Counted from the stretch's first letter, positions 51,407 through 62,760 are shown. The stretch: 64,000 nt of DNA from Rhizobacter koreensis (GCF_013366375.1 NZ_JABWMJ010000002.1:496001-560000); one strand, 5' to 3'. A program made the numbers and translations. The notes: generated by a model not told the origin, from the letters alone.

Positions 51407-52297
51407 ATGGCGAACCAGGAGACGCGCGAGCGCACCATCACGTCCGGCAACGGCTTCGTGTACCTCGGCATCGGGGTGCTCGCGCTGCTGGCATGCGTGC
51501 TCTTCACGATGTCGCGCGCCGGCGGACTCGCCGGACTGGCGACGCTGGTCCTTGCCGTGCTCGTGGCCGCATGGTGCTTCCTCGGCCTCTACATGCTGCA
51601 GCCGAACCAGGCCGCGCTGCTGATGTTCTTCGGCAGCTATCGCGGCACCGACCGCTCCGAAGGCCTGCGCTGGGCCAACCCGTTCTACGCGAAGACCAAG
51701 ATCTCGGTGCGCGCGCGCAACTTCAACAGCGAGAAGCTCAAGGTCAACGACTTGCGCGGCAACCCGATCGAGATCGCCGCCACCGTGGTCTGGCGCGTCG
51801 ACGACACCGCCCGCGCGAGCTTCGACGTCGAGAACTACGAAGGCTACGTGCTCACCCAGACCGAGTCGGGGCTGCGCCATCTCGCGCTCAGCTACGCCTA
51901 CGACAACTTCGACGACCTCGGCACGACCGACAAGGCCGAGGTGACGCTGCGCTCGGGCACCGAGGAGGTCTCGATCGCGCTCGGCCGCGAGCTGCAGCAG
52001 CGCTTCGACCAGGCCGGCATCGTCGTCGTCGACGCCAAGCTCACCCACCTCGCCTACGCGCCCGAGATCGCGGGCACCATGCTGCGCCGCCAGCAGGCCG
52101 AAGCCGTCATCGCGGCGCGCGCCAAGATCGTCGCCGGCGCGGTCGGGATGGTCGAGCTCGCGCTGAACGGCCTGGCGGAGCGCGGCGTGATCGAGCTCGA
52201 CGGCGAGCGGCGCGCGGCGATGGTGAGCAACCTGCTCGTCGTGCTCTGCTCGGACCACGACGCGACGCCGGTGGTCAACGCCGGCCTGCAGGGCTGA
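51407..52297 (+). CDS. SPFH-domain (stomatin/prohibitin-like) protein
   Basis: A 296-residue membrane-associated protein. Two N-terminal hydrophobic helices ([38 protein letters not shown]) are followed by an SPFH domain ([26 protein letters not shown]-like [13 protein letters not shown]) and a helical [15 protein letters not shown] region. It may scaffold membrane microdomains. Confidence 0.9.
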   Translation: MANQETRERTITSGNGFVYLGIGVLALLACVLFTMSRAGGLAGLATLVLAVLVAAWCFLGLYMLQPNQAALLMFFGSYRGTDRSEGLRWANPFYAKTKISVRARNFNSEKLKVNDLRGNPIEIAATVVWRVDDTARASFDVENYEGYVLTQTESGLRHLALSYAYDNFDDLGTTDKAEVTLRSGTEEVSIALGRELQQRFDQAGIVVVDAKLTHLAYAPEIAGTMLRRQQAEAVIAARAKIVAGAVGMVELALNGLAERGVIELDGERRAAMVSNLLVVLCSDHDATPVVNAGLQG

Positions 52298-52498
52298 CGG
52301 GTCCGCCCACCGGCTGGTCGACGCCGGACGCCGTCGTGGAGGCGGGCTCCTGCGGGCTCGGCTGACCGCTCGACCGACCCCAAGGCACCTCTGTCGTCGC
52401 GACCGGCATGCGCCTTGCCGCAGGCCGCGCACGCAGCGCGCGGCGCGCTGCGGCATCACTCACCGCGCACAGACGCGGCAACGACAGGAGACCCTTCG

Positions 52499-53962
52499 AT
52501 GAATGGCTTGCCCTCATGGCGCGGCCCGGCGTGGCTGATCGCGCTCGCCTGCTCGCTCGTCACCGCTTGCGGCGGAGGCGGCGATGACGACGACCGCTCG
52601 GACTACGTGCCGCGCCTGACCGCCACCAGCAGCGTCGCCGACGCGACCGTGACGGGGCCCATCCCGGTGACCGTGACGCCGGGCGACCCCTCGCACAACT
52701 ACCCGCAGCTGGCCACGCAGTTCGACCTCGCGTCCAAGGGCTACGTCGAGGAGGAGTACTTCTTCGAAGGCACGGCCAACACCTACCAGACACCGAGCCT
52801 CGCGACCGGCAGCGTGGCGACCAGCGGGCACCGCTACAAGTCGCGCATGATCGTGCGCCGGCCGACCGAGGCGAGCCGCTTCAACGGCTGGGTGATCGTT
52901 GAGTGGGTTAACGTGACCAGCGGCTACAACCTCGATGCGCTGTGGCAGAGCTCGGCCGCGTTCTTCATGCGCGAGGGTTACGCGTACGTCGGCATCTCGG
53001 CGCAGCGCGTCGGCGTGCACCAGGCCGGCACCGGCCTCGTCTCGTGGAGCCCGGTGCGCTACGGCTCGCTCGACGTGACCGCGGGCGGGACGATCGTCAA
53101 CGACGCGCTGTCGTACGACGTGTTCGCGCAAGGCGCGAAGGCGGTCGGCCGGCCGACCGGCGTCGACCCTCTCGGCAACCTGCCCAGGAGCGGCCGCATG
53201 CTGATCGCGAGCGGCGTCTCGCAGTCGGAAGGCCGCCTCGTCACCTACTACAACTCGATCGAGCCACTGCACCAGCTGTTCGACGGCTACTACCTGTTCC
53301 TCGGCCTGGGCGGCACGCTGCGCACCGACGTCGACGTCAAGGTGATGAAGATCAACACCGAGAACGACGTGCTGCTGCTGCGCGAAGCGCTCGCGCGCCA
53401 GGACGACAGCGACCGCCTGCGGACCTGGGAGGTCGCCGGCGCCTCGCACGTCAGCTTCCAGAGCGGCGCGGTGCGCACGCCGATGCTGATCCGCGACTCG
53501 CTGCCGCAGGCGAGCACCGCGTGCGCGCTGCCCGCGCTCAGTCACGTTCCGGTCGGCCACGTGCTGATGCCGGCTTACGACCATCTGGCACGCTGGATCG
53601 AGGACGGCACGCCGCCGCCGGTCGCGCCGCGCATCCAGATCGCGTCCTTCGGCAACGCGACGACGCCGTCGACCGCGGTGCGCGACGCGCGCGGCAACGC
53701 GCTCGGCGGCATCCGCCTCGCGGAGATCGCGGTGCCGACCGCGACCAACACCGGCGTCAACTCGGGCTCGGGCTTCTGCACGCTGTTCGGGTCGCACCAG
53801 CCGTTCGATCCGGCGACGCTCGCGACGCTCTACCCGACCAACGCCGCGTACGTGGCTGCCGTGCGGCAAGCGGTCGAGGCCAACGTCGCTGCCGGCGTGC
53901 TGCTGCGGCCGGAGGCCGACGAGACGGTCGCTGCGGCGCAGAGCTCCACGATCGGCCGCTGA
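52499..53962 (+). CDS. Lipoprotein with alpha/beta-hydrolase domain
   Basis: A 487-residue exported protein with a lipoprotein signal (ALACSLVTAC, then GGGGDDDD). It matches the large alpha/beta-hydrolase domain family (abhydrolase_10 type): VIVEWVNVTSGYNLD, YVGISAQRVGVH, and nucleophile elbow ASGVSQSEGRL. Catalytic His may be in GASHVSF. Substrate unknown. CAGGAG lies about 9 nt before the ATG. Confidence 0.85.
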   Translation: MNGLPSWRGPAWLIALACSLVTACGGGGDDDDRSDYVPRLTATSSVADATVTGPIPVTVTPGDPSHNYPQLATQFDLASKGYVEEEYFFEGTANTYQTPSLATGSVATSGHRYKSRMIVRRPTEASRFNGWVIVEWVNVTSGYNLDALWQSSAAFFMREGYAYVGISAQRVGVHQAGTGLVSWSPVRYGSLDVTAGGTIVNDALSYDVFAQGAKAVGRPTGVDPLGNLPRSGRMLIASGVSQSEGRLVTYYNSIEPLHQLFDGYYLFLGLGGTLRTDVDVKVMKINTENDVLLLREALARQDDSDRLRTWEVAGASHVSFQSGAVRTPMLIRDSLPQASTACALPALSHVPVGHVLMPAYDHLARWIEDGTPPPVAPRIQIASFGNATTPSTAVRDARGNALGGIRLAEIAVPTATNTGVNSGSGFCTLFGSHQPFDPATLATLYPTNAAYVAAVRQAVEANVAAGVLLRPEADETVAAAQSSTIGR

Positions 53963-54190
53963 GCAGGCGCCGGCGCCGGGGTCCACGCGCAACGGGCCGG
54001 CGCCGGTGCCGTCGATCAACGCGGTTGCACGCGAAAGATCGGCATCGCAGCGCCCGCTTCCCCGCGGCGGGAGCTGTTGCGGTCGAGCGCGTCGGAGGGC
54101 GCGCCGTCAAGCGTGACACAGGCCGCGCCAGCGCTGCCCGCTCCCGCTGAACAGGTGACGCGGTGCCTGCCTGCTGCGCCTCGCGCAGCC

Positions 54191-54982
54191 TCAGCGCCGC
54201 TCGATCCGCGCCGCTGCGCTGTGCGCGTGGATCGACTCGAAGTTCTCGACGTCCACGACGTAGGCGCCGATCCGTGCGTCGCCGTTGAGGCGCAGGGCGA
54301 CGTCGCGCACCAGGTCCTCGACGAACTTGGGGTTCTCGTAGGCGTGCTCGGTGACCCACTTCTCGTCGGTGCGCTTGAGCAGCGACCACAGCTCGCTCGA
54401 CGCCGAGTCCTCGGCGAAGCGGACGAGTTCGGTCCAGCCGATGTCCTCGAGCAGCTCGACGGCGATCGTCACGTGCGAGCGCTGGTTGTGCGCGCCGTAG
54501 TCGGAGATCTCCTTCGAGCACGGGCAGAGCGATTTCACCGGCACCACTACCTCGGCCCAGATGTGGGTCGTGCCGCCGCGCGTCTCGCCGACCAGCTTGC
54601 CCTGGTACTCGAGCAGCCCGGCGACGCCCGAGACCGGCGCGCGCTTCCTGATGAAGAACGGGAAGCGCGCCTCGACGCGGCCTTCGGCGGCATCGAGCAG
54701 CGTCAGCATGCGGGCCAGGCCGTCGCGCAGCGAGGCCGGGTCGAGCGCGTCGTCGAGCGACTCGAGCCAGGCCACGAAGCGCGACATGTGCGTGCCCTTC
54801 TGCTCGGCGGGCAAGGCGACGTCGAGGTCCCAGCTGGCGACCGTCGGCTGCTCGGCACCGGCCACCTGGAGCAGCAGCGGGTAGCGGATGCCGCGAATGC
54901 CGACGCGCTGGATCGGCAGGCTGCGCACGTCGAGCGAGCCCTGGGTATCGGGGATGTGCAGCACGTCGATCAGGTTGGTCAT
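54191..54982 (-). CDS. folE2: GTP cyclohydrolase IB (FolE2)
   Basis: A 263-residue enzyme making 7,8-dihydroneopterin triphosphate for folate. It has the FolE2 active-site block [20 protein letters not shown], with the metal-binding Cys, and the family start [22 protein letters not shown]. FolE2 can use metals other than zinc. It lies just downstream of dxs on the same strand. Confidence 0.95.
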   Translation of the reverse strand: MTNLIDVLHIPDTQGSLDVRSLPIQRVGIRGIRYPLLLQVAGAEQPTVASWDLDVALPAEQKGTHMSRFVAWLESLDDALDPASLRDGLARMLTLLDAAEGRVEARFPFFIRKRAPVSGVAGLLEYQGKLVGETRGGTTHIWAEVVVPVKSLCPCSKEISDYGAHNQRSHVTIAVELLEDIGWTELVRFAEDSASSELWSLLKRTDEKWVTEHAYENPKFVEDLVRDVALRLNGDARIGAYVVDVENFESIHAHSAAARIERR

Positions 54983-55097
54983 CGAGCTCTCGGGTCTTCG
55001 CGGGCGCGCCCACCGCACCCACTGCGGCTGCGCGCCGCCGGTCAGCTTGCCAGTATCGCCCCGGTCGCGCGCGGCTGGGGCTTTGCGGCCGCCCCGC

Positions 55098-57020
55098 TCA
55101 GGGCCCCGCGGCCGAGCGCACCAGCACCGGCGCCGCGGGCACGCCGAAGCGGCGCCGGATCGACTGCTCGATGCCGGCGGCGTCGAGCCCGATCTGCGCG
55201 AGCAGGCGCGCCGGGTCGCCATGCTCGACGAACACGTCGGGGATGCCAAGGGTGAGCACCGGGATCTCGATGCCGGCGGCGGCGAGCGCCTCCAGCACCG
55301 CGCTGCCGGCGCCGCCCATCACGCAGCCTTCCTCGATCGTCACGAGCGCGTCGTGCGTGCGCGCGAGCTCGGCAACGAGCGCGGTGTCGAGCGGCTTGAC
55401 GAAGCGCATGTTGGCAACGGTCGCATCGAGCTTGTCGGCGGCGGCGAGCGCCGGGTAGAGCAGCGTGCCGAACGCGAGGATCGCGATGCGCGGACCGCCC
55501 TGCCCGGCCGGACGCGCGATCTCGCGACGCCGCTCGCCGGTGCCGAACGGGATCGCCGTCATCTCGGCGGACACCGCGACGCCGACGCCGCTGCCGCGCG
55601 GGTAGCGCACCGCCGCCGGCCCGTCGTGCATGAACGCCGTGTAGAGCGCTTGCCGGGTCTCGTTCTCGTCGGCCGGCGCGAGCACCGCGACGTTCGGAAT
55701 GCAGCGCAGGAACGCGAGGTCGTAGGCGCCGGCGTGCGTCGGGCCGTCGGCGCCGACGAGGCCGCCGCGGTCGAGCGCGAAGACGACCGGCAGGTTCTGG
55801 ATCGCGACGTCGTGGATCAGCTGGTCGTAGGCGCGCTGCAGGAACGTCGAGTAGATCGCGACGACGGGCTTCAGGCCCTCGCACGCCAGTCCCGCGGCGA
55901 ACGTGACCGCGTGCTGCTCGGCGATGCCGACGTCGTGGTAGCGGCGCGGGAAACGCCGTTCGAATTCCACCAGGCCCGAGCCCTCGCGCATCGCCGGCGT
56001 AATGCCGACGAGGCGCTCGTCCTTCGCGGCCATGTCGCACAGCCACTCGCCGAACACCTGCGTGAAGGTGACCTTGGGCGGCGTCTTCGGTGCGACCAGG
56101 CCCTCGGCCGGGTTGAACTTGCCGGGCCCGTGATAGAGCACCGGGTCGGCCTCGGCGAGCTTGTAGCCGTAGCCCTTCTTGGTGACCACGTGCAGGAACT
56201 GCGGGCCGCGCATCGCGCGCAGGTTCTCGAGCGTGGGGATCAGCGAGTCGAGGTCGTGACCGTCGATCGGCCCGACGTAGTTGAAGCCGAACTCCTCGAA
56301 GATGGTGCCCGGCACGACCATGCCCTTGGCGTGCTCCTCGAGCCGGCGCGCCAGTTCGAACAGCGGCGGCGCGTTCTTCAGCACCGTCTTGGCAGTGTCG
56401 CGCGCGGCCGCGTAGAACTTGCCGCTCATCAGCCGCGCGAGGTGGCGGTTGAGCGCGCCGACCGGCGGCGAGATCGACATGTCGTTGTCGTTCAGCACGA
56501 CCAGCATGTCGGCCTGCGAGACGCCGGCGTTGTTGAGTGCCTCGAAGGCCATGCCGGCGGTCATCGCGCCGTCGCCGATGATCGCGACCGCCTTGCGCGG
56601 CTCGCCCTTCTGGCGCGCGCCGACCGCCATGCCGAGCGCCGCCGAGATCGAGGTCGACGAGTGCGCGGTGCCGAAGGTGTCGTACTCGCTTTCCTCGCGG
56701 CGCGGAAAGCCCGAGATGCCGCCGAGCTGACGCAGCGTCGGCATGCGGGTGCGCCGCCCGGTCAGCACCTTGTGCGGATAGGTCTGATGGCCGACATCCC
56801 ACACCAGGCGGTCGTGCGGCGTGTTGAACACCGTGTGCAGCGCGATCGTCAGCTCGACCGTGCCGAGGTTCGACGACAGGTGGCCGCCGGTCTGCGCGAC
56901 GCTCTGCACGATGAAGTCGCGCAGCTCGACGGCGAGCTGCTTGAGCTCGGCGCGCGAGAGCCGGCGCAGGTCGGCCGGGCTCGCGATCTTTTCCAGCAAC
57001 GCGTGCTTCATCGGCGTCAT
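55098..57020 (-). CDS. dxs: 1-deoxy-D-xylulose-5-phosphate synthase
   Basis: A 640-residue thiamine-dependent enzyme making the first intermediate of the MEP isoprenoid pathway from pyruvate and glyceraldehyde-3-phosphate. It has the ThDP-binding [18 protein letters not shown], the [13 protein letters not shown] segment, [13 protein letters not shown] and [17 protein letters not shown]. Its ATG overlaps the ispA stop (ATGA). It completes xseB-ispA-dxs, a classic operon feeding isoprenoids. Confidence 0.96.
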   Translation of the reverse strand: MTPMKHALLEKIASPADLRRLSRAELKQLAVELRDFIVQSVAQTGGHLSSNLGTVELTIALHTVFNTPHDRLVWDVGHQTYPHKVLTGRRTRMPTLRQLGGISGFPRREESEYDTFGTAHSSTSISAALGMAVGARQKGEPRKAVAIIGDGAMTAGMAFEALNNAGVSQADMLVVLNDNDMSISPPVGALNRHLARLMSGKFYAAARDTAKTVLKNAPPLFELARRLEEHAKGMVVPGTIFEEFGFNYVGPIDGHDLDSLIPTLENLRAMRGPQFLHVVTKKGYGYKLAEADPVLYHGPGKFNPAEGLVAPKTPPKVTFTQVFGEWLCDMAAKDERLVGITPAMREGSGLVEFERRFPRRYHDVGIAEQHAVTFAAGLACEGLKPVVAIYSTFLQRAYDQLIHDVAIQNLPVVFALDRGGLVGADGPTHAGAYDLAFLRCIPNVAVLAPADENETRQALYTAFMHDGPAAVRYPRGSGVGVAVSAEMTAIPFGTGERRREIARPAGQGGPRIAILAFGTLLYPALAAADKLDATVANMRFVKPLDTALVAELARTHDALVTIEEGCVMGGAGSAVLEALAAAGIEIPVLTLGIPDVFVEHGDPARLLAQIGLDAAGIEQSIRRRFGVPAAPVLVRSAAGP

Positions 57021-57904
57021 GAGTCGCGCTCGACCACGCGATCGGCAAGGATCTGCAGGCAGCTCGCGTCCGCGAGGCCGCTGCGCGCGAGCGCCGCCTG
57101 CGCGGTGTCGCGCAGCTCGCAGGCGTGGCGCTTGGCGGCGTCGAGACCGAGCACGCTCACGTAGGTCGGCTTGTTGTTGTTCTCGTCCTTGCCGGCCGTC
57201 TTGCCGAGCGTCGCCGAGGCCTGGGTGACGTCGAGGATGTCGTCGACCACCTGGAACGCGAGGCCGATCGCGTCGCCGTATTCCGACAGCGCGGCCCACT
57301 GCTGCGGCGTCGCGTCGCCGCAGGCCGCGCCCATGAGGACGCTCGCCTGCAGCAGCGCACCGGTCTTCCTGTGATGCATGTCGCGCAGCTGGCGCTCGTC
57401 GAGCGAGACGCCGATCGACGCCAGGTCGATCGCCTGCCCGCCGGCCATGCCGGCATGCCCGGCGGCGCGCGCGAGCAGGCCGCACAGGCGCGCCTGCAGC
57501 GCCGGTTCGACGCCCGCTTCGGGCGTGAGGATCTCGAAGGCCAGCGCCTGCATCGCGTCGCCGGCAAGCATGGCCTGCGCCTCGCCGAACTTGACGTGCA
57601 CGGTGGGCTTGCCGCGCCGCAGGACGTCGTTGTCCATGCACGGCAGGTCGTCGTGGACCAGCGAGTAGGCGTGGATCAGCTCGACCGCGCAGGCGGCACG
57701 CAGCGCCGCATCGTGAGCGCCGCCGACGCACTGCGCCGCGGCGAGCGCGAGCAGCGGACGCAGGCGCTTGCCGCCGTCGAGCACGCCATAGCGCATCGCC
57801 TCGCCGAGCCCGGCCGGCGACTCGGCCGGCACCCAGGCGTCGAGCGCCGACTCGACGGCGTCGATCTCGCCCGCGGCCCAGGCATCGAAACGTTCGGAGT
57901 TCAT
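57017..57904 (-). CDS. ispA: Farnesyl/geranyl diphosphate synthase
   Basis: A 295-residue polyprenyl synthase. It has the first Asp-rich motif ([12 protein letters not shown]) and the second (QVVDDILDV), with GGKRLRPLL at the substrate site. Length and layout match short-chain IspA. It overlaps xseB by 4 nt upstream and dxs by 4 nt downstream. Confidence 0.95.
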   Translation of the reverse strand: MNSERFDAWAAGEIDAVESALDAWVPAESPAGLGEAMRYGVLDGGKRLRPLLALAAAQCVGGAHDAALRAACAVELIHAYSLVHDDLPCMDNDVLRRGKPTVHVKFGEAQAMLAGDAMQALAFEILTPEAGVEPALQARLCGLLARAAGHAGMAGGQAIDLASIGVSLDERQLRDMHHRKTGALLQASVLMGAACGDATPQQWAALSEYGDAIGLAFQVVDDILDVTQASATLGKTAGKDENNNKPTYVSVLGLDAAKRHACELRDTAQAALARSGLADASCLQILADRVVERDS

Positions 57905-58176
57905 GGATTCGGCCACGGCTTGAGCTGACCGTCCTCGACCAGCTTGACCTGCTGTTCGACAGCGACCAGGCGGGCCCGGCAGAAGTTGAGCAGCTCGGCA
58001 CCGCGGCGATAGCTCGCGAGCAGCCCGTCGAGCGCGAGCTGGCCGCCCTCCATGGCGGCGACCAGCGCCTCGAGTTCGGCCAGCGCGTCCTCGTAGCTGG
58101 TGGGCATCGTGGCGGCGCCGCCCGCGGCGGTCGCAGGCGAAGCGTCCGCCAGGGCGTTTGAAGAGGTTTGGGCCAT
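57901..58176 (-). CDS. xseB: Exodeoxyribonuclease VII small subunit
   Basis: A 91-residue helical protein matching XseB ([36 protein letters not shown], family core). It pairs with XseA (not in the window) to degrade single-stranded DNA. ATG 58176 is directly after an overlapping GTG. It is the first gene of the xseB-ispA-dxs operon. Confidence 0.93.
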   Translation of the reverse strand: MAQTSSNALADASPATAAGGAATMPTSYEDALAELEALVAAMEGGQLALDGLLASYRRGAELLNFCRARLVAVEQQVKLVEDGQLKPWPNP

Positions 58177-58440
58177 CACGATCGAAAACCGCGATTGTAG
58201 TCAGCGGGTCGGACCCCATCTGCGGGGGCTTGCGGCAGGCCCGTCGAGCCATTTCCGGCTTACACGCACGGCCCGTCGGACTTCCTAGCACACCGCGGCG
58301 GGGGCCCGGGACCCCCCGGATACAATCCGCCGCCCGCCATCTCCCCGCAGCGCCAGCGCGTCGCACGAGGCCCGCGATGGTGCGGCAGCAGCCGCGCGGT
58401 CTGCGCGGTTTTGCAACGTTTTACGAAAGACACCGCGACC

Positions 58441-59550
58441 ATGTCGGATCTGCGCGTCACCCGAGAAGCCCTCGAGCGAAGCCATTCGCAGCTGCCGGTC
58501 AGTGCCTATTTCGACGAGGCGCTGCACGAGCGGGAGGTGGAGCGTCTGTTCAGGAGCCGCCCGCGCTACATCGGTCACGAGCTGTCGGTGCCCGAGGTCG
58601 GCGACTACCACGCGTTGCCGCAGGAAGGCGAGGGGCGCGCGCTGGTGCGCACGCCCAGCGGGCTCGAGCTCATCTCGAACGTCTGCCGGCACCGCCAGGC
58701 GGTGATGCTGCGCGGGCGCGGCAACACGCGCTCGAACATCGTGTGCCCGCTGCACCGCTGGACCTACGACCTGCACGGCGAGCTGATCGGCGCCCCGCAC
58801 TTCGCCGACGACCCCTGCCTCAACCTCAACAACTACCCGATCCAGACCTGGAACGGGCTGGTGTTCGAAGCGCCCGTCGGCAGCCGCCACGTCGCGACCG
58901 ACCTCGGCCGGCTCGGCGCGATGGCCGACCTCGACTTCGACGGCTACGTTTTCGACCACGTGCAGGTCCACGAGTGCGACTACAACTGGAAGACGTTCAT
59001 CGAGGTCTACCTCGAGGACTACCACGTCGCGCCGTTCCACCCCGGCCTCGGCCAGTTCGTGACCTGCGAGGATCTGCGCTGGGAGTTCGGCGCCAACCAC
59101 TCGGTGCAAACGGTCGGACCGAAGAACGAGCTCGCCAAGCCGGGCTCGCCCGCGTATCGCAAGTGGCACGACGCGGTGCTCGCCTACCGCAACGGCGACG
59201 TGCCCAAGCACGGCGCGATCTGGCTCACCTACTACCCCGGCGTGATGGTCGAGTGGTATCCCCACGTGCTGGTGGTCTCGACGCTGCATCCGCGCGGCCC
59301 GCGCAAGACGCTCAACGTGGTCGAGTTCTTCTACCCCGAGGAGATCGCCGCGTTCGAGCGCGAGTTCGTCGAGGCGCAGCGCGCGGCCTACTGGGAGACC
59401 TGCGTCGAGGACGACGAGATCGCCCTGCGCATGGACGCCGGCCGGCGCGCCCTCTTCGAGCGCGGCGACAACGAGGTCGGCCCGTACCAGAGCCCGATGG
59501 AAGACGGCATGCAGCACTTCCACGAGTGGTACCGGCGCGTCCTCGGCTGA
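58441..59550 (+). CDS. Rieske non-heme iron oxygenase, alpha subunit
   Basis: A 369-residue aromatic-ring-hydroxylating-dioxygenase-like protein. The Rieske cluster ligands are CRHR and CPLHRW (about residues 86-107). The mononuclear iron site is VYLEDYHVAPFHP. Partner ferredoxin or reductase genes are absent nearby. The substrate is not predictable; such conserved single oxygenases also modify choline-like, carnitine-like or sterol substrates. Confidence 0.9.
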   Translation: MSDLRVTREALERSHSQLPVSAYFDEALHEREVERLFRSRPRYIGHELSVPEVGDYHALPQEGEGRALVRTPSGLELISNVCRHRQAVMLRGRGNTRSNIVCPLHRWTYDLHGELIGAPHFADDPCLNLNNYPIQTWNGLVFEAPVGSRHVATDLGRLGAMADLDFDGYVFDHVQVHECDYNWKTFIEVYLEDYHVAPFHPGLGQFVTCEDLRWEFGANHSVQTVGPKNELAKPGSPAYRKWHDAVLAYRNGDVPKHGAIWLTYYPGVMVEWYPHVLVVSTLHPRGPRKTLNVVEFFYPEEIAAFEREFVEAQRAAYWETCVEDDEIALRMDAGRRALFERGDNEVGPYQSPMEDGMQHFHEWYRRVLG

Positions 59551-60516
59551 GTGCCGCCGCGCGCCAGCGCCGCGACGTCTGACGTGGCCGGGGCGCGCGC
59601 GCTCGACTGGCGCGCCTGGACGCGCTCGCCGCCGCTCCTGCTGGTGCTGGCGTCGCTGCTCTTCGCGAGCATGGGCGTCTGCGTCAAGCTGGCCTCGAGC
59701 GACTACGGCACCGGCGAGATCGTGTTCTACCGCGGCCTCCTCGGCGTCGTGCTGATGGCCGGCGCGGCGCGCCTGCACGGCGGCTCGCTGAAGACGCGGG
59801 TTGCCGGCATGCACTTCTGGCGCAGCATCGCGGGCGTCGCGGGCATGTGCTTCTGGTTCTACGCGCTCGCCCATCTGCCGCTCGCGACCGCGGTGACGCT
59901 CAACTACATGTCGTCGGTGTGGATCGCCGTCTTCATGCTCGGTGGCGCCGCACTGCTCGGCTCGGCGCGCGTCGATCCCCGCCTCGTCGTCGCGGTGCTG
60001 CTCGGCTTCGCGGGCGTGGCGCTGGTGCTGCGCCCGACCATCGAACAGCAGCAGCTCTGGCACGGATTGGTCGGACTGATGTCGGGCGTCGTCGCGGCAG
60101 CCGCCTATCTGCAGGTCGGCGCGCTCGGCCGCGCGGGCGAGCCCGAGTACCGGACGGTCTTCTACTTCTCGCTCGGAGGCGCCCTGGTCGGCCTCGTGCT
60201 GCTTGCCGCGAGCGGCGGCTTTCACCCGCTCGACCTGCGCGGCTTCGCGCTGCTGATCGGCAACGGCGTGCTCGCGACCGCCGGCCAGCTGCTGATGACG
60301 CGCGCCTACAGCACCGGTCGGGCGCTCGTCAACGCGAGCTTGCAGTACCTCGCGATCGCCTTCTCGTTCGGCTACGGCGTCTGGCTGTTCGACGACCCGG
60401 TGACCGCCACGGCGATCGCGGGCATGCTGCTGATCGTCGCCGCCGGCGTGTTCGCCTCGTTGCTGCGCGTCCGACGCGCCGTCGTCCCCGCCTCCGACCC
60501 CGTGAACACCGCATGA
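59551..60516 (+). CDS. DMT-superfamily permease (EamA)
   Basis: A 321-residue inner-membrane protein with ten predicted helices in two EamA repeats (LLVLASLLFASMGVCVKLAS; repeated GLVGLMSGVVAAAAYLQVGAL). Probable metabolite exporter. The GTG start abuts the preceding stop with no gap, suggesting coupling to the Rieske gene. It overlaps the sulfurtransferase by 4 nt. Confidence 0.88.
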   Translation: MPPRASAATSDVAGARALDWRAWTRSPPLLLVLASLLFASMGVCVKLASSDYGTGEIVFYRGLLGVVLMAGAARLHGGSLKTRVAGMHFWRSIAGVAGMCFWFYALAHLPLATAVTLNYMSSVWIAVFMLGGAALLGSARVDPRLVVAVLLGFAGVALVLRPTIEQQQLWHGLVGLMSGVVAAAAYLQVGALGRAGEPEYRTVFYFSLGGALVGLVLLAASGGFHPLDLRGFALLIGNGVLATAGQLLMTRAYSTGRALVNASLQYLAIAFSFGYGVWLFDDPVTATAIAGMLLIVAAGVFASLLRVRRAVVPASDPVNTA

Positions 60517-61391
60517 GCTCGTACACCACGTTGATCCGCGCCGACGAACTGCAGGCGCTGCGCGCGAGCGGCGCGCCGCGGGTCGTCGTCGACGCCAGCT
60601 TCGACCTCGCCGACACCGCCTGGGGCGCGCGCGAGTGGCGCAGCGCGCATCTGCCCGGGTCGATCCACCTCGACCTCGACCGCGATCTCTCGGGCGTCAA
60701 GACCGGCACCAACGGCCGCCATCCGCTGCCCGAACGCGCCGCCTTCCGCGCGCTGCTCGGCCGCATCGGCGTCGCGCCGGGTGTGCAGGTGGTCGCGCTC
60801 GACCGCAACGGCGACGTCTACGCGGCGCGCGTGTGGTGGCTGCTGCGCTGGGCCGGTCACTGCGAGGTGGCGGTGCTCGACGGCGGCCTGCGCGCCTGGA
60901 GCGAGGCCGGCGGCGAGGTGGTCGCGGCCGACGCCGGCGCCGCAACGCCGGCCTCGACGGCCGTGCCGACCCAGGCGTCCGCCGCGGGCGGCGACGAGCG
61001 GGCCATTCCCCCGGTGATTGATGCCGAGCGGCTCGCCGCGGGGCTCGGGCGTCTCCGGGTGATCGATGCGCGCGCCGCCGAGCGCTTCCGCGGCGATGTC
61101 GAGCCGCTCGACGCCGTCGCCGGCCACATCCCCGGCGCGCTGAACCGCTTCTGGAAAGACAACCTCGACGCCAGCGGGCGCTGGAAGACGTCGGCGCAGT
61201 TGCGCGCCGAGTTCGAGCCGCTGCTCGGCGGGCAGGGCCCGGAGGCGGTGGTCCACCAGTGCGGATCGGGCGTGACCGCCTGCCACAACCTGCTCGCGAT
61301 GGAGCACGCGGGCCTCGCCGGTTCGATGCTCTACCCCGGCTCGTGGAGCGAGTGGTCGAGCGACCCGCAGCGACCGGTCGCACGCGGCTAG
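60513..61391 (+). CDS. sseA: 3-mercaptopyruvate sulfurtransferase (rhodanese family)
   Basis: A 292-residue two-domain sulfurtransferase. The active-site loop CGSGVTA (HQCGSGVTACHN) marks the mercaptopyruvate type. The N-terminal rhodanese repeat is inactive (DRNGD). An Ala/Thr linker near residue 150 joins the domains. It is translationally coupled to the DMT gene (ATGA overlap). Confidence 0.94.
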   Translation: MSSYTTLIRADELQALRASGAPRVVVDASFDLADTAWGAREWRSAHLPGSIHLDLDRDLSGVKTGTNGRHPLPERAAFRALLGRIGVAPGVQVVALDRNGDVYAARVWWLLRWAGHCEVAVLDGGLRAWSEAGGEVVAADAGAATPASTAVPTQASAAGGDERAIPPVIDAERLAAGLGRLRVIDARAAERFRGDVEPLDAVAGHIPGALNRFWKDNLDASGRWKTSAQLRAEFEPLLGGQGPEAVVHQCGSGVTACHNLLAMEHAGLAGSMLYPGSWSEWSSDPQRPVARG

Positions 61392-61502
61392 GACCGGTCC
61401 TCTCGCCCGCATCGGGTGCGGTCTGCATTCCGCACCTCTGGCGCGTCGGGTAGATTGACCCGAGCCGCCGCGGGCGGCACCTGCCAACCACGGAGACCTG
61501 CC

Positions 61503-61940
61503 ATGTTCAAGCGAATCCTCGTTCCGACCGACGGATCCGACGTGATCCGCAGGGCCACCGAGACCGCGATCGGTCTGGCCAAGACGCTGGGGGCCGAGAT
61601 CCACACGATCTCGGTCAAGGAGCCGTTTCCCTACGGCGCGCTCGCCGAGCTGCAGCCGACGCCGCCGCAGGCGTTCTTCGACATGCAGGAAAGCAACGCG
61701 ATGCGCCACGTGCAGGCCGTCGAGGCCGCGTGCCGCGACGCCGGCGTGCCGTGCCAGGGTGCCACGGTCGACGCCGTGCACCCGTGGGAGGCGATCGTCG
61801 AATACGCCGCCGAGAACGGCTGCGACTTGCTGGTGATGGGCTCGCACGGCCGCAGCGGCTTCTCGGCGCTGCTGCTCGGCAGCGAGACGCAGGACGTGCT
61901 CGCGCACGCCAAGGTGCCGGTGCTGGTGATCCGCCAGTAG
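61503..61940 (+). CDS. Universal stress protein (UspA family)
   Basis: A 145-residue Usp domain. The ATP-binding motif is present (GSHGRSGFSALLLGSETQDVL) together with the opening ILVPTDGSD. It likely supports survival under starvation or oxygen limitation. Confidence 0.93.
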   Translation: MFKRILVPTDGSDVIRRATETAIGLAKTLGAEIHTISVKEPFPYGALAELQPTPPQAFFDMQESNAMRHVQAVEAACRDAGVPCQGATVDAVHPWEAIVEYAAENGCDLLVMGSHGRSGFSALLLGSETQDVLAHAKVPVLVIRQ

Positions 61941-61992
61941 CTGTTGGCGCGGCCGCATGGCGCGCGGATGCGCGGCCGGTGCGGCCGCCGGG

Positions 61993-62760
61993 TCAGTGCA
62001 GGTGTCCCGCCGCGACCACGATCAGGAGCCCCGCGCCCAGCCAGGCCAGCTGCGCCAGCGTCGCGCTGAGGGCGAGCCGGTGCTGCAATTGCGGGATGAG
62101 GTCGGCGACCGCGACGTAGATGAAGCTGCTCGCCGCGACCACCAGCAGGTATGGGAACGCGGCCTCCCACGGGCCGACGAGCGCGTAGCCGAGCACGCCG
62201 CCCGCGACCGCGGCGAGCCCTGACAGCGCGTTGTAGAACAGCGCCTTGCCGCGCGAGAAGCCGGCGTTCAGCAGCACGATGTAGTCGCCCACTTCCTGCG
62301 GGATCTCGTGGGCGATGATCGCCAGCGACGTCGCCACGCCGAGCCGGGTGTCGGCCAGGAAGGCGGCGGCGATGATGATGCCGTCGCAGAAGTTGTGGAT
62401 GCTGTCGCCCATGATCACGCTCCAGCCGCCGCGCCCGGCCTGCTGGGCGTCGAAGCCGTGGTGATGGTGGTGTGGGTCGCCCTCGTGGTGGTGGCCGTGG
62501 CGGTAGAGCTCGGCCTTCTCCAGCAGGAAGAAGAACAGCAGCCCGCCGAGCAGCGCGGCGAACAGCCGGTGCGGGCTGGCGCCGCTCGAGAACGCCTCCG
62601 GCAGCACATCGAGCAGCGCGGTGGCGAGCAGCACGCCGGTCGAGAGGCTCACCAGGTGCTGGACCACGCGGCTCAGGACGGTGAGGGTCACGCTGGCGGC
62701 GATCAGCACCGACAGCAGGCCGCCGAGCACGGTCGCGGCGACGATGTAGGCGAGCGTCAT
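61993..62760 (-). CDS. ZIP-family metal transporter
   Basis: A 255-residue eight-helix metal permease. The signature helices are GDSIHNFCDGIIIAAAF and IAHEIPQEVGDYIVLL. A His-rich loop (HGHHHEGDPHHHHHG) lies between helices 3 and 4. It likely imports zinc or iron. It ends 52 nt from the convergent usp gene. Confidence 0.93.
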   Translation of the reverse strand: MTLAYIVAATVLGGLLSVLIAASVTLTVLSRVVQHLVSLSTGVLLATALLDVLPEAFSSGASPHRLFAALLGGLLFFFLLEKAELYRHGHHHEGDPHHHHHGFDAQQAGRGGWSVIMGDSIHNFCDGIIIAAAFLADTRLGVATSLAIIAHEIPQEVGDYIVLLNAGFSRGKALFYNALSGLAAVAGGVLGYALVGPWEAAFPYLLVVAASSFIYVAVADLIPQLQHRLALSATLAQLAWLGAGLLIVVAAGHLH